Source: Sipunculus nudus (lineage: Eukaryota > Annelida > Sipuncula > Golfingiida > Sipunculidae). Taken from it: a stretch of DNA of 64,000 bases. A model generated the notes under the pieces. That model saw only the letters and a program-made list of their open reading frames with translations. It did no database searches and was not told the origin of the DNA. This document shows positions 14,501-26,500 of the stretch, piece after piece. Both the position numbers and the translations under genes were made by a program. How positions within the stretch are numbered: the first letter of the stretch is position 1; each line of letters begins with the position of its first letter. The stretch lies in assembly GCA_026874595.1 (NCBI GenBank), contig CM049306.1, positions 27,641,519-27,705,518 on the forward strand, read 5' to 3'.

Positions 14501-17500
14501 AAAGGAGAGGGTCCAACCCAAGAAGATCAAAAGAAAACATTTAGAAATGTTCTCTAGTCTTGAACACAGTGGGTCCAGGTCACAACAAGTGACCCATGGG
14601 TCATGACGCTCAGCTGACTGGGAAGAGATTCGCAAAAAGGAAATTTTATCATCTGAATGGTTGTATATACCCATTCAACTGAAGCATCGAACAGATTAAG
14701 CAACAGGCCAAGATTGTTTCTGCATTTATATATATTTCAAAAATAGAGAAAAAATGCGTAAACTTAAAAAAAAATACAGGAGGCTCCACCAGTCTGCAGA
14801 AACTAATAAAAACACTTAATGGTCAATATACATGCAAAGAATCATGGTGATCTCTGCATTACTTGTTCAGATACTTCAGCTTTTGTATCAAATTTTCCAT
14901 TATTCTGAGGGATACTTCGGAGTCCTATAGCTTGAAGGATATGGGAAACGGAGACCTAATTTCAGGTTTCCATGGAGACTTTTGATATGTCTCTCAGTGT
15001 GTAAAGAATGAAGATTCTAGGTCCAGTCTTTACGATTTGTGCCTTGTTAACAGATGTTCACATTTTTAAAAATGAAGATTCTAGGTCCAGTTGTTACTAT
15101 TTGTACCCTGTTGACAGATAACCACATCTTAAAAGGTCTCAAAAATAGAGAAAAAAAATTGTAAAAATTTGAAAAAAATAGATGTGGGGCACCCAGTCTG
15201 CAGAAACTGATGGAACACCTCATGATTAATATGTATGCAAAAAATCATGACCATCAGTGTTGTAGTTATTGAGATACTGCAGTTTTTGTATCAAATTTTT
15301 CACTATTCTGGGGGGTACTTTGGGGCTCCATAGCTCGAAGGATATGGGAAACAGGGGAAACAGAGACCTAATTTCAGGTTTCCATGGAGACTTTTGATAT
15401 GTCTTTCAATGTGTAAAGAATGAAGATTCTAGGTCCAGTCTTTACGATTTGTGCCTTGTTAACAGTTGTTCACATTTTTAAAGGTCTCAAAAATAGAGAA
15501 AAAAATTCGTAAAAAATCGAAAAATACAGGTGGCGCCACCAGTCTGCAGAAACTGATGAAACATCTCATGATCAATATGTATGCCAAAAATCATGACCAT
15601 CAGTGATGTAGTTAATGAGATATTGAAGTTTTTGTATGAAATTTTTGACTATTCTGGGGGGTACTTTGGGGCCCCATAGCTCGAAGGATATGGGTAACAG
15701 AGACTCATTTCTGGTTTCCAAGGATATTTTTCATGGACCTCTCAGAATGTCAAGTTACAAGTTTCTAGGTCCAGCGGTTACGATTTGTGCCAGGTTAACA
15801 GACAGACAGACAGACGGACGACAGACAAAGGGTGATTGCTATAGCTCAGATGACTTACAGTCAGCTGAGCTAAAAAATTGGTTTGAATCCCTATTAAAAA
15901 TGTTGCGGCTCAGAAAGGGGGTGGAGTCCAGAATCCCAGGGACACCTGGACTGCTTGTTACAAAGGCAGCCCTCTCCAATGCTCAAGCAATGTTATTAAA
16001 TAAAGAATGATATGAAGAAAGAAGAAAGCTCTTTACATCATTACAAGATCATTACAATTACTTTTTGCTTGATAGTTCAATAACTGTGACTCTCCTATCT
16101 GCTCTCTGTCATGCATAATAAGGACTGGCACTATAGACAGGAAATGCCACTTTCAATCGATTCTGGGCATACACTGTGGTTTGTGAAGTCATTTAGAAAA
16201 ATCTGTATCATCATTTTGCATTAAAAACTTTCATGAAAGTGTAAAAAATTCAAGTATATCTAAATATCAAGAAATATTTTATGGGGGTAAATTTGATTTC
16301 CATAACACTATTAGTCTCCTAAATTTTACAGACTAGTAAAGGATGGAATATGAAGTTGCTATATTAAGCTATGACCTCAACATGACAGAGGCAATGTCAC
16401 ACAAATTCCATTATTTGGCAATGTTTGAAAGAATTTCATGACCACTCATATCCCATGTTATATGTGTTTGATATTTAAGATCACTAATAATATATTGTTA
16501 TAAATATTGACTTTCTTGTTTATTATTCTGGCATAAGCAGACTTACATAAAGGGAGAAAAATGATCCGTTTACATATAAAATGATGGGGTTTAGACAGTG
16601 TATGTGTAGTGTGGTCATGGTCTATAGCCACATCATTTTACATGGATATCATTTTTTTATGTAAACGGATAATATAATAATAATGAAGTGGCTAAAGACA
16701 ATGACCACACTGCACCTACACTGTCTAAACCACAGCCTCTGGTTACTATGTGTCACTTTTGATTAGCTGTGTGTGACAATACATGATTTAAAGACCTGCT
16801 GCAAATTTATGGACATTAAACCTTCTGACATGTGACCAGTGCAAATGCCATAGGGCAAGCATGTGATAATATAACAAAAACACATATTCATCACTTATCA
16901 ATATAAAAGCTCATTATACTCAAACCAGCAAAAATCAGTTTTATACAGGTTTATCTGGGATAAGAAAGGTCTGGACTTTTCATACTTCAAATTGATGCTG
17001 GCAACAAATATACAAAAAACTATATGTGTCGAAACGACACAAATGCCCCCGCCTGGAGCAAATTAGAAACATTTGTTAAGTTAAAAATTTTTTTTAAGTT
17101 CAGGAGCTGTCATATGGTCAAAAGTATATTAACCAGGACAAAATGCAAACTGGATCTGAAACGGGTCATTTTCAAGCAACACACCAAAAATCAGGCCAGT
17201 TTCTGCAGGCATTGTGAAAAACAGTCCATATATGTGCATTTTTCATAAAAATTTCTATTTTTAATGAAATTTTCTATGTTCAGGATCTGTCATATGGTAA
17301 AAAATAAGCCAACTTGGAAGAAATGCAAACTTGATTTGTAAGTGGTCATTATGCGCCAACAGACAACAAAATAGGCCAGTCTCTGTAAGCATTGCATTGA
17401 GAAACTAGAATATTAGAAAAAGCTGATAATCAGTTGTAAATTTAAATTGGAGTGGTATGTACCATGTTTCATAACAATCCATCAAATTCTTCCTGAGAAA

Positions 17501-20500
17501 TAAGCTCCAAAGTTTTTTTTTTTATTCAAAGCTCTATGACCTTGAAAAGTAGGTCAAGATCACTCATCTTTGAACTTGACCAAGATTTTATAAATATGCA
17601 ATAGCACTGAAGAAATGAAGTTCCTGTGTTGAATACCTTATCCTGCACAAAAGGCCAAAATTGAAAAATCTGATAAAAATTATTTAAAAAAAAAACAGAA
17701 ATTGTCGGTGGTGCCACTAAAATTGTGCAGCACGTACAGACCATCAGTCCCAATGATCATAGAAAGTTTTGTGAAAATGAACACAATGGTTCCTGAGATA
17801 TAAGCTCCTGAGTATTTTTCTATAATCAGCTCTTAAATGTAGAAAAATAAGTCAAGGTCACCCATCTTTGAACTTGACAGAGAATTTGTCAATATACATC
17901 TTCACTGATGAAATAAAATTCCAATGGTGAATCCTTTTAGAGATATCCCGCTCACAAGGTAAAAGTTAATGGACAACAGACGGACAGATGCCAGACAGAC
18001 AGACGGACAGACTGACAGCTTGGGTGAAGACAATAACCCATCAGCCTATGGGCTGAGGGCTAAAAAGGCTGTACATGTACATTTGTCATGAATTTTTTTT
18101 TTTTTTTTCATGAAATTTTTTTTATGTTCAGGAGCTGTCAAACGGTCAAAAATAGGTCAACCTGGACAAAATGTGAACTCTATCATTATCTGCTCACACA
18201 TAAGTCAGGGCAGTATCTGCAGGCATTGTGAAAAAAGTCTGTACATGTGCACTTGTCATGAAAATTTATATTTTTCATGAAATTTTCTATGTTAGGGTGC
18301 CGTCAAATGGTCAAAAATAGGTCACCCAGGACAAACTTGATCTGTAACTGGTCATTATCTGCCCACACAAAAAAAAATCAGGCCAGTATCTGCAGGCACT
18401 GCAAAAAGATTACGTACATGTATATTTCATGAAAATTTCTATTTTTCAGGAAATTTTCAATGATCAGGAGCCATAAAACGGTCAAAAAGGAGGTCAATCA
18501 GGACAAACGCGAACTTGATCTGTAACTGGTCATTATCTGCCCACACACAAAACATCAGGCCAATATCTGCAGGCATTGTGAAAAAAATAATCCGTACATT
18601 TGTATTTGTCATGAAAATTTCTATTTTTCATGAAATTTTCTATGTTTAGGAGCAGTAAAACGGTCAAAATAAGTCAACTGGGACAAATGCAAACTCAATC
18701 TGTAACTGTTCATTTATGCCCAAACACCAACAATTTCTGCAGACATTGCCAAAAAAAAGTCTGTACAACTGTTTGATTTCGGAATGACGGAAGGATGGAA
18801 GGACAGAATGACGGACATGGGTAAAACTATATGCCCTGGCCACTTTGTGGCAGGGGCATAACAACAATTGTAACACATGTTTAACTGTAAAGTGATATCA
18901 CTGTTAAATGATATCCTTTTAATAGTTAAGGTGGGTTAAGTTTGCATATTTTACTACGGTATTATAACCAAACTAACTGACAACTGCTGACACATTTCTG
19001 TTAAAATCAGTTTTATTCACACATGATAGTACTAATCCCATCAGATACATGTAAGCTGAAAACAAGAACACCTGATTTTACATATTAGTTCTTAGCACAC
19101 ATGATTCAATTATAAAGATTTGTAGATATGAATATTTTTAATCTACAATTCACTGAAGATAAACATCTATGTTAGATTGAGTAACACATCTGACAAGTAA
19201 GTTGTCAGTGAGCTTCTGACATGTATACATGTTAAGTTCAACCATGAAAAACATATACCTGTTATTTTATATGCTAAACAATAAAGTGTAACTGGGGTAA
19301 AATAATATTGTACATTTTAATCTCTAACACTGATGAAAAGGATGTATGAAAAAGTTTAACATGGCACAATTATAAATGAATTAATGAACCAGATATTTTC
19401 ATGTTAGTTCCAGGCATGAGAATTCTCATTTTTCCTAGGTTTGAATTTCAAAACTGAATTCCAATCTCTCCCGGGAAAAATTAGAATTCTCAATTTCCCT
19501 GGGAGAGACGGAATTCTCATTTGTCCCAGGAAGAATGGGAATCCCTTCATACCATCTCTGGATTCTCATTTTTCCAGGGAAAAATCAGAATTCTAATTTT
19601 CCCCGGGAGGATTCCGGATCTTCCCAGATTCTCATTCCTTCCTCGACACACATATATATGGTCATATGGCAAAGAAGCAAATGATAAAATACCAATTATA
19701 TACACATAAGAGCACATGGCCATGGGGTTTTCCTGATATATAACATAATTATGGGAGTACACATATGGAGCCATATATGGCTCCAGATGAGAAACCGTAC
19801 ATTGAAAGTTCTGAATTCACTGTATACCTATTTGTATGAAACACTCTTTACATTTTATTATATTTTAGTTCGAGCTGTATGCTTGTCTTTATCTGTGTCC
19901 AGACAAGTGGAAACACAGCTTTACCTGGCAATAAAGGGCTTGACATTAACTTTAGAAAGTCCTCCAATAGTTAATGGATCAAAATGTTTGGCTTAGATAA
20001 GGATACTTTTTGTTCAGAGATATATACATATGCAAAGGACAGCTAGAACCAATTGCTATATTACCAGATTTCAATTCAAAACTATCACAAGATTTAGTGG
20101 TAACAAATTCTTCACTGTACAAATGGAATAGGAGTATATATCTGAAAAATGTCAGTTGTGTAATGTCATAGAGGATGTTGAGCATATGCTCTTTACAAGC
20201 AGCTTAAACAAATGCATTCTGAGAAAATTTGAAATCTGTTTTAAATGTAAATTGAGTTAGAAGATATTTGTGTTTGGGCTGGGTACTCTTCTAAAAATCC
20301 TTTCTTGAACTGTATTGTAGAGAATATATCTTTTATTGTGTGAACATTGTAAAAGTTCAAATTCAAGTGCAAAATGAAAGATGTCAATCCTTCTGTAGAG
20401 GGATTGATTGGAAATATAAAGATTGATTTAATAAATTATTTAAACACAAGATTTTTAAAGAAGAATAAAGTAAAACATTTTAAACAAGGCCAGTTACTTG

Positions 20501-23500
20501 ATATATTGTAAAGATAATTATTCTGATAAATAACAAGCATGTTTGATTATGTCACTATATGTGTATACATCCTACCAAGATCCACTTCCTTTAACTGCTG
20601 GGTTAAAGAATGGTGTATGGAAATGGCAGAATGGACATGAATAAATCTATAAAAAAATAAACTGTGTGTGTGGAAGATCAGGGAAAAAAGGATGGCCATT
20701 TGCAGAAGGGGGAATGTAAAATGTACATGGCGCCATTTATACTGACAGGTACCATACACTGAAAATATTCTTTCCTGCCCTGATAGCCTGGTAATGATTG
20801 TTGGGTGTCCTCATTCTGTATGAGAAATATCTCTAACTCAAGTCATGCATGCTACATAAGGAGCTAGTGGCCCATGGGCCATGACGCTCAGCTGAATTCA
20901 AGGAATGTTGAACAATGACCAAAATGACTGCCAGAGTGCAAACAAATCATGAATTTGTGAAGAGTCCTTGGAAATGGGTTTCAGTGGGCTTTTGGACAGA
21001 TGAAAACTTCATTTGAAGGTCTCATAAATAGAAAAAAAATGCGTAAAAATTTGAAAAAAAATACAGGTAGTGCCACCAGTCTGCAGGAACTGATGAAACA
21101 CTCCATGATCAATATATATCCAAAGAATCATGGCTATCAAGGCATTTGTTATACAGATACTGGAGCTTTTGTTCGTATCAAATTTTTAATTGTTCTTGGG
21201 GGTATTTACGAGCCCTATAGCTCGGAGAATATGGGTAACAGAGACCTAATTTCAGGTTTCCATGGAGATTTTTCATTCGTCTCCCTGGATGTCAAGTAAG
21301 AAGATTCGAGGTTCAGCAGTTATGGGTTGTGCCATGTTAACAGAGACCACTTCATTGGAAGGTCTCATAAATAGAGAAAAATGCCTAAAAATTGAAAAAA
21401 TACAGGTGGCACCACCAGTGTACAGGAACTGATGAAACACTCCATGATCAATATGCATGCTAAACTTGTATCATGGTCATCAGTGCATTAGTTATTCAGA
21501 TACTGAAGTTTTTGTATCATATTTTTAACTAGAAAACATTTGCCAAGCTACAATGTGTATCCGCCAAAGTCAGAGTGGTACAGGTGAAGTTAAGGATGGA
21601 TTGAGTGGTATGTCACTCCACTCCTGAATATAGTCCACGAAAACTCTGAGAAAAGGGCATTCATTTAACTAAAAAAAACACCTGGCGCCACCTGTTTGGT
21701 TTATGAGAAAACTCTCCAAGACGGATTGACATGCCAAATGTCACACCAATACCTTTAACCATTCCTAAGATATGAGCGATTTGCACCCAAAGCAAATGTA
21801 CAGATGGACACCAAAGGAAAACAATTGCAGATGGCGCCTCCAGTCTTGAGCACAACATGGAGGAGTCCAAGATATATGGACATGCACAGTTTCAGGCAAA
21901 TACGGCACACCACTCCTAAGAAAAGAGCAGTAATTTATTCTATAGAAACGGGAAGGTAAGTAGCACCACTTGTCTGGTTTATGAGAAACTTTCCAAGATG
22001 GATGGATATGCCAAATTTCAGACCAATACCTTGAACCACTTCGGAGATATGAGCAATTTCCACCCAAAGCACCTGTACGGATGCACACCACTGGAAAATG
22101 ATTGCAGATGGCTCCACCAGTCTTGAGTACAAGACGAAGGAGTCCATGACCTATGGATATGCACAATTTTAGGAAGGCAAATCACTCCTTAGAAAAGGGC
22201 ATTAATTTATTATACAAAAACGGGAAGGTAGGTGGAGCCACCTGTCTGGTTTACGAGAAAACTTTCCAAGATGGATAGACATGCCAAATTTCAGACCAAT
22301 ACCTTGAACCACTCCTGAGATATCAGCAATTTTTACCAAAAGCAAATCTACAGATGAAGGCCACATGAAAATTATTGCAGAGGGTGCCACCATTCTTGTT
22401 TACGAGATGGAGGTGTTGAGGATCTATGAACATGCACAATTTCAACCCAATACATTGAAGAACCACTAAGACGAACTGATGGCAAATGCAGAGATGGATG
22501 CTACGCAAAAAGTATTGTAGGTGGCGCCACCAGTTGCGATTACAAGATGGAGAGATCCAAGATCTATGGACATGCAAACTTTCAGCTCAATACATTGAGC
22601 CACTCCTAAGATACCTGCTGTTATCTAAAAGACACCCAGATTCACACTGCACAGAAAGGATTGCAGGTGGTGCCACCTGTCTTTGTTATGCACAACAACA
22701 TAGGTGAGGGAATAACTACGGTATGTCGGGTTAAGGAAAGATCTGTCCAAGGGTCCCAGAGGAGTTCTCCAGAAACGAACACAGTTTTTGTATCACATTT
22801 TTAAATATTATTTCGGGGATACTTAAGAGCCCCTTAGCTCTGAGGATATGGGTAACAGAGACCTAATTTCATACTTCCATGAAGACTTTTCATGGACCTC
22901 CCTAGATGTCAGGTATGAAGATTCTAGATCAAGTGGATACAATTTTTACCCTGTTAACAGATGACAGCTTCTTTGAAAGTCTCAAAAATAAAGAAAAAAA
23001 TGCATACAAATTGGAAACAAGGGACCTATGGGTCACTGTGCTCAGCTGACATTAACCTTGAAGGTAAAAATCTAAAATAATATCAACTGGAGATAAAGTG
23101 TAAGAGGAAGAGGTAATAAAGGCCATGGTTGGTTTATATGATTGGTTTGTATTGATGAGCAAGAAATTGTTGCAAATAATATTTTGTGACCTGACCATGT
23201 GTTTCATAATGTTGAAACTGAAGTATGTGAGCAGTTTGTGAACAAATGATCTGTACATTTACCATGATCATTAGTTGGCTTTTCGATTAACTGTTGACAT
23301 TTCAGTAGTTTACACATTTGTTAAATCAAATCTTTTTTTTGTATAATATAAATTATTAAATATGTTTTTTTTTTATGAAATGTATACAGTTGAAATATAA
23401 CTAATTAACAACATAAAACATGGCAAACAAAGCCTGATCTCAAATTCTGCTGATGCAGGAAAATAATGAACAAATGTTTGTAACAAATCCTCATTTTTTT

Positions 23501-26500
23501 ATCACATCAATTTTTTTTTAATTTAAGTTTATATTTCTATACATTTTCAATATAACATATATATCTGAATATAAAAGTTGATTCATAATTCTCAATTGCA
23601 TCATCATAAATCTCAATCTTGTCAGATAACACCACATCATGCATACAAATGTTTATTTATTTTTTACCACAAAAATATATCTTTTAAATCTGCAAAACAA
23701 TGTCTAAAAAAATACTTGATTTAGATTTCACAATTTTGAATTGTGTCTTTATTTATCCATAATGTGCTTCATATTTTATCATATTTTAAACATACTGATG
23801 GGTTCTATTATGATTGGTTAAATCATTGAAAAGAAAAATGATTTCTTTAAAAATGCTACATTACACAACATTGCATCTTCTGGATTACACCTTGAATTAC
23901 TTTTTAAGGAAAGTTTTTGCATATCAGAGTGGAAACAGCATTACAATTAAGGAGATACAGTGAAAACAATAACAATACTGCATAACACTTGGTGGGTTGG
24001 GTTTGCAGGGGGGGGGGGACTGGGGTGGTGATATCAGAATAACTGTACACCTGTCACAGCAGGGGATCTCCCCCAGTGACTGTAACAAATCAGAAACCCT
24101 GGCATAGCTGACTTCCAGTGACCTGGAGTGGGACCCTGCATCTGTAATCTGTAATCAAAGCAAATGACTACAATAGAGCCTCAAGAAAAAAATCAATAAC
24201 TAGCCTAATTTTCAAGCTTTTACTTCCAAATTTCAGATTTAAACAAATTAAATATTAATGTTTACATGAGATGAAAATTAAATGAATGGTACTTACAGGA
24301 AAAAAACGTGCCATGGTCAAAGTTGGGCAAAATTTAAGGTACTGATTTTATTTTTATGCTAATTACTTAAAAAATTTACAAAATTCAGATCTAATTTTGG
24401 GTAAACAATTGAATCTTAATTAAACATAGTTATATACTTGGGAAAATAGACTCTAGTTTCAAAAATTTTCATGTTAAGTGAGTAAATATTTTTCCTGATT
24501 TTTTACAAAGTCCATTATGTTTGGGCCCATAACTTAAAGAATTTATACTTAACAGACTTAATTTCTGGCATGAACATAGGAACTATATAGAAGAATATTT
24601 ATGGTTAATATGAGGAAAAACAGATGAGTGGTTTTGAAATTAGGCAGTCCTGAAGTGTGAAAATAGGATTTAAATAAAAAATTGAGGTTTTTCCTTAATT
24701 TCTCAAAGGAACGGAGTCGCAAAGACCCAGTTTTCGGCTTGGTAGGAGATCTTGGGGACATCTAACATTATGCTGAATTTCGGATTCCTAGGTCTTACGG
24801 TTTCAAAACGTGCCACATCTACGGACGGACGGACGGACGGACAGACGGACGGACGACGGACAATGGACCACGACTATAGCTCAGATGACTTATAGTCAGC
24901 TGAGCTAAAAATACAGATGGCGCCACCAGTTTGCAGGAATTGATGGAACACTCCATGATCAATATTCATGCAAAGAATCATGGTGATCAATGCTGTAGTT
25001 ATTCAGATACTTGAGCTTTTGTATCAAATTTTGCATTATTCTGGGGGGTACTTCGGAGCCCCATAGCTCGAAGGATATGAGTAACAGAGACCTAATTTCA
25101 GGGTTTCAAGGATATTTCTCATGAACCTCCCTGAATATAAAGTTTGAAGATTCGAGGTAAAGTGGTTACAATTTGTGCCCTGTAAACAGATGACAGTTTA
25201 ATTACAGGTCTGAAAAAAAAAGAGATCAAAATTCGTAAAATTTGGAAAAAATATAGGTGGCACCACCAGTCTGCAGGAAGTGATGGAACATCCCATAATC
25301 AATATTCATGCAAAGAATCATGGTGATCAATGCAGTAGTTATTAAGATACTTGAGCTTTTGTATCTAATTTTGCATTATTCTGGGGGGTACTTCGATGCC
25401 CCATAGCTCAAAGGATATGGGTAACAGAGACCTAATTTCAGGTTTTCAAAGGTATTTTTCATGGACCTCCCTGGATATTAAGTTTGAAGATTCCAGGTCC
25501 AGTGGTTACGATTTGTGCCCTGTTAATAGATGACAGTTTCATTGCTGGTCTGAACAAAAGAGAAAAAATTCGTAGAAATTGGAAAAATACAGGTGGCACC
25601 ACCAGTCTGCAGGAAGTGATGGATCATCCCATGATCAATATTCATGCAACAAATCATGGGGATCAATGCAGTAGTTATTCAGATACTTGAGCTTTTGCAT
25701 TATTCTAGGGGTACTTTGGAACCCCATAGCTTGAAAGATATGGGTAACAAAGACCTAATTTCAGGTTTCCAAGGAGATTTTTTCATGGACCTCCCAGAAT
25801 GTAAAGTTGCAAGATTCTAGGTCCAGCCGTTACGATTTGTGCCCTGTTAATGGACGGCTGGCCGGACGGCCAGACGGATGACAGACGAAGGGTGATCGCT
25901 ATAGCTCAGATGACTTTCAGTCAGCTGAGCTAAAAATATCTTCAGCGCAACCCCAACTGTTCAGACTGGATAATTTACTGCCATGGAAAGACCAAATGGA
26001 ATATGACTTTAGTGGCTGAATAACATCTTCATATGACGCAGTATTTTTGATAATTACCTAGAATACCAAACATGTCTAGCATATTATCTTGTCACTTATA
26101 GTGCTAACTCCCCATACACGGGTCCTCCATTTATGTGTACAATGATGAAGGATTCAAGGAAGTTTTGAAGTACACTCAAGATGTGTTTTATGATATATAT
26201 TAAAGCCTTATTTGACCTTTTTTATGTATTTATTATTATGTGCGCCAGATAAGACTTTTTACGGTCACTCTGCTATTAGTTATAGTGGGCGCCTGCAGAT
26301 ACATTAATGGTTCACTGGTCCACGACATTGTATGGATGTAATTTGTGTAAGGAATGTCAACTTGTGACCATGACAAGGTCTGAACCAGTTTAGTCACATC
26401 TGACCAACTTAACATGGCAAACTCGGCCCGAGTATAGAATCTGGTCTTCCTTTCCAAGATGGGTCTAAACTGACTGGACCATCTCATATTAGTAGTTATC

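Larger units (their letters stand above)
20865..25935 (+). mobile_element. F1 Helitron-like element carrying two nested insertions
   Basis: Starts with a GGCCCATGGGCCATGACGCT variant of the 5' end and ends at the GTCAGCTGAGCTAAAAA hairpin near 25935. F1 units occupy 20980-21535, 22777-23017 and 24912-25850. Each break falls inside a recognisable unit and the unit resumes after the insert, showing nesting of 21536-22777 (pearl-like) and 23018-24911 (FB). Confidence 0.6.

Noticed and set aside
15636-16010. 124-codon ORF
   Set aside because: Reads through an F1 unit, the GACAGACAG tract and the terminal hairpin.
21765-22166. 133-codon minus-strand ORF
   Set aside because: Falls entirely in pearl-like tandem units; the repeated peptide pattern reflects the DNA repeat.
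21536-22777. CRISPR-like array (regular palindromes with spacers)
   Set aside because: Animal DNA; the spacers are themselves repeats and the units are diverged tandem copies.
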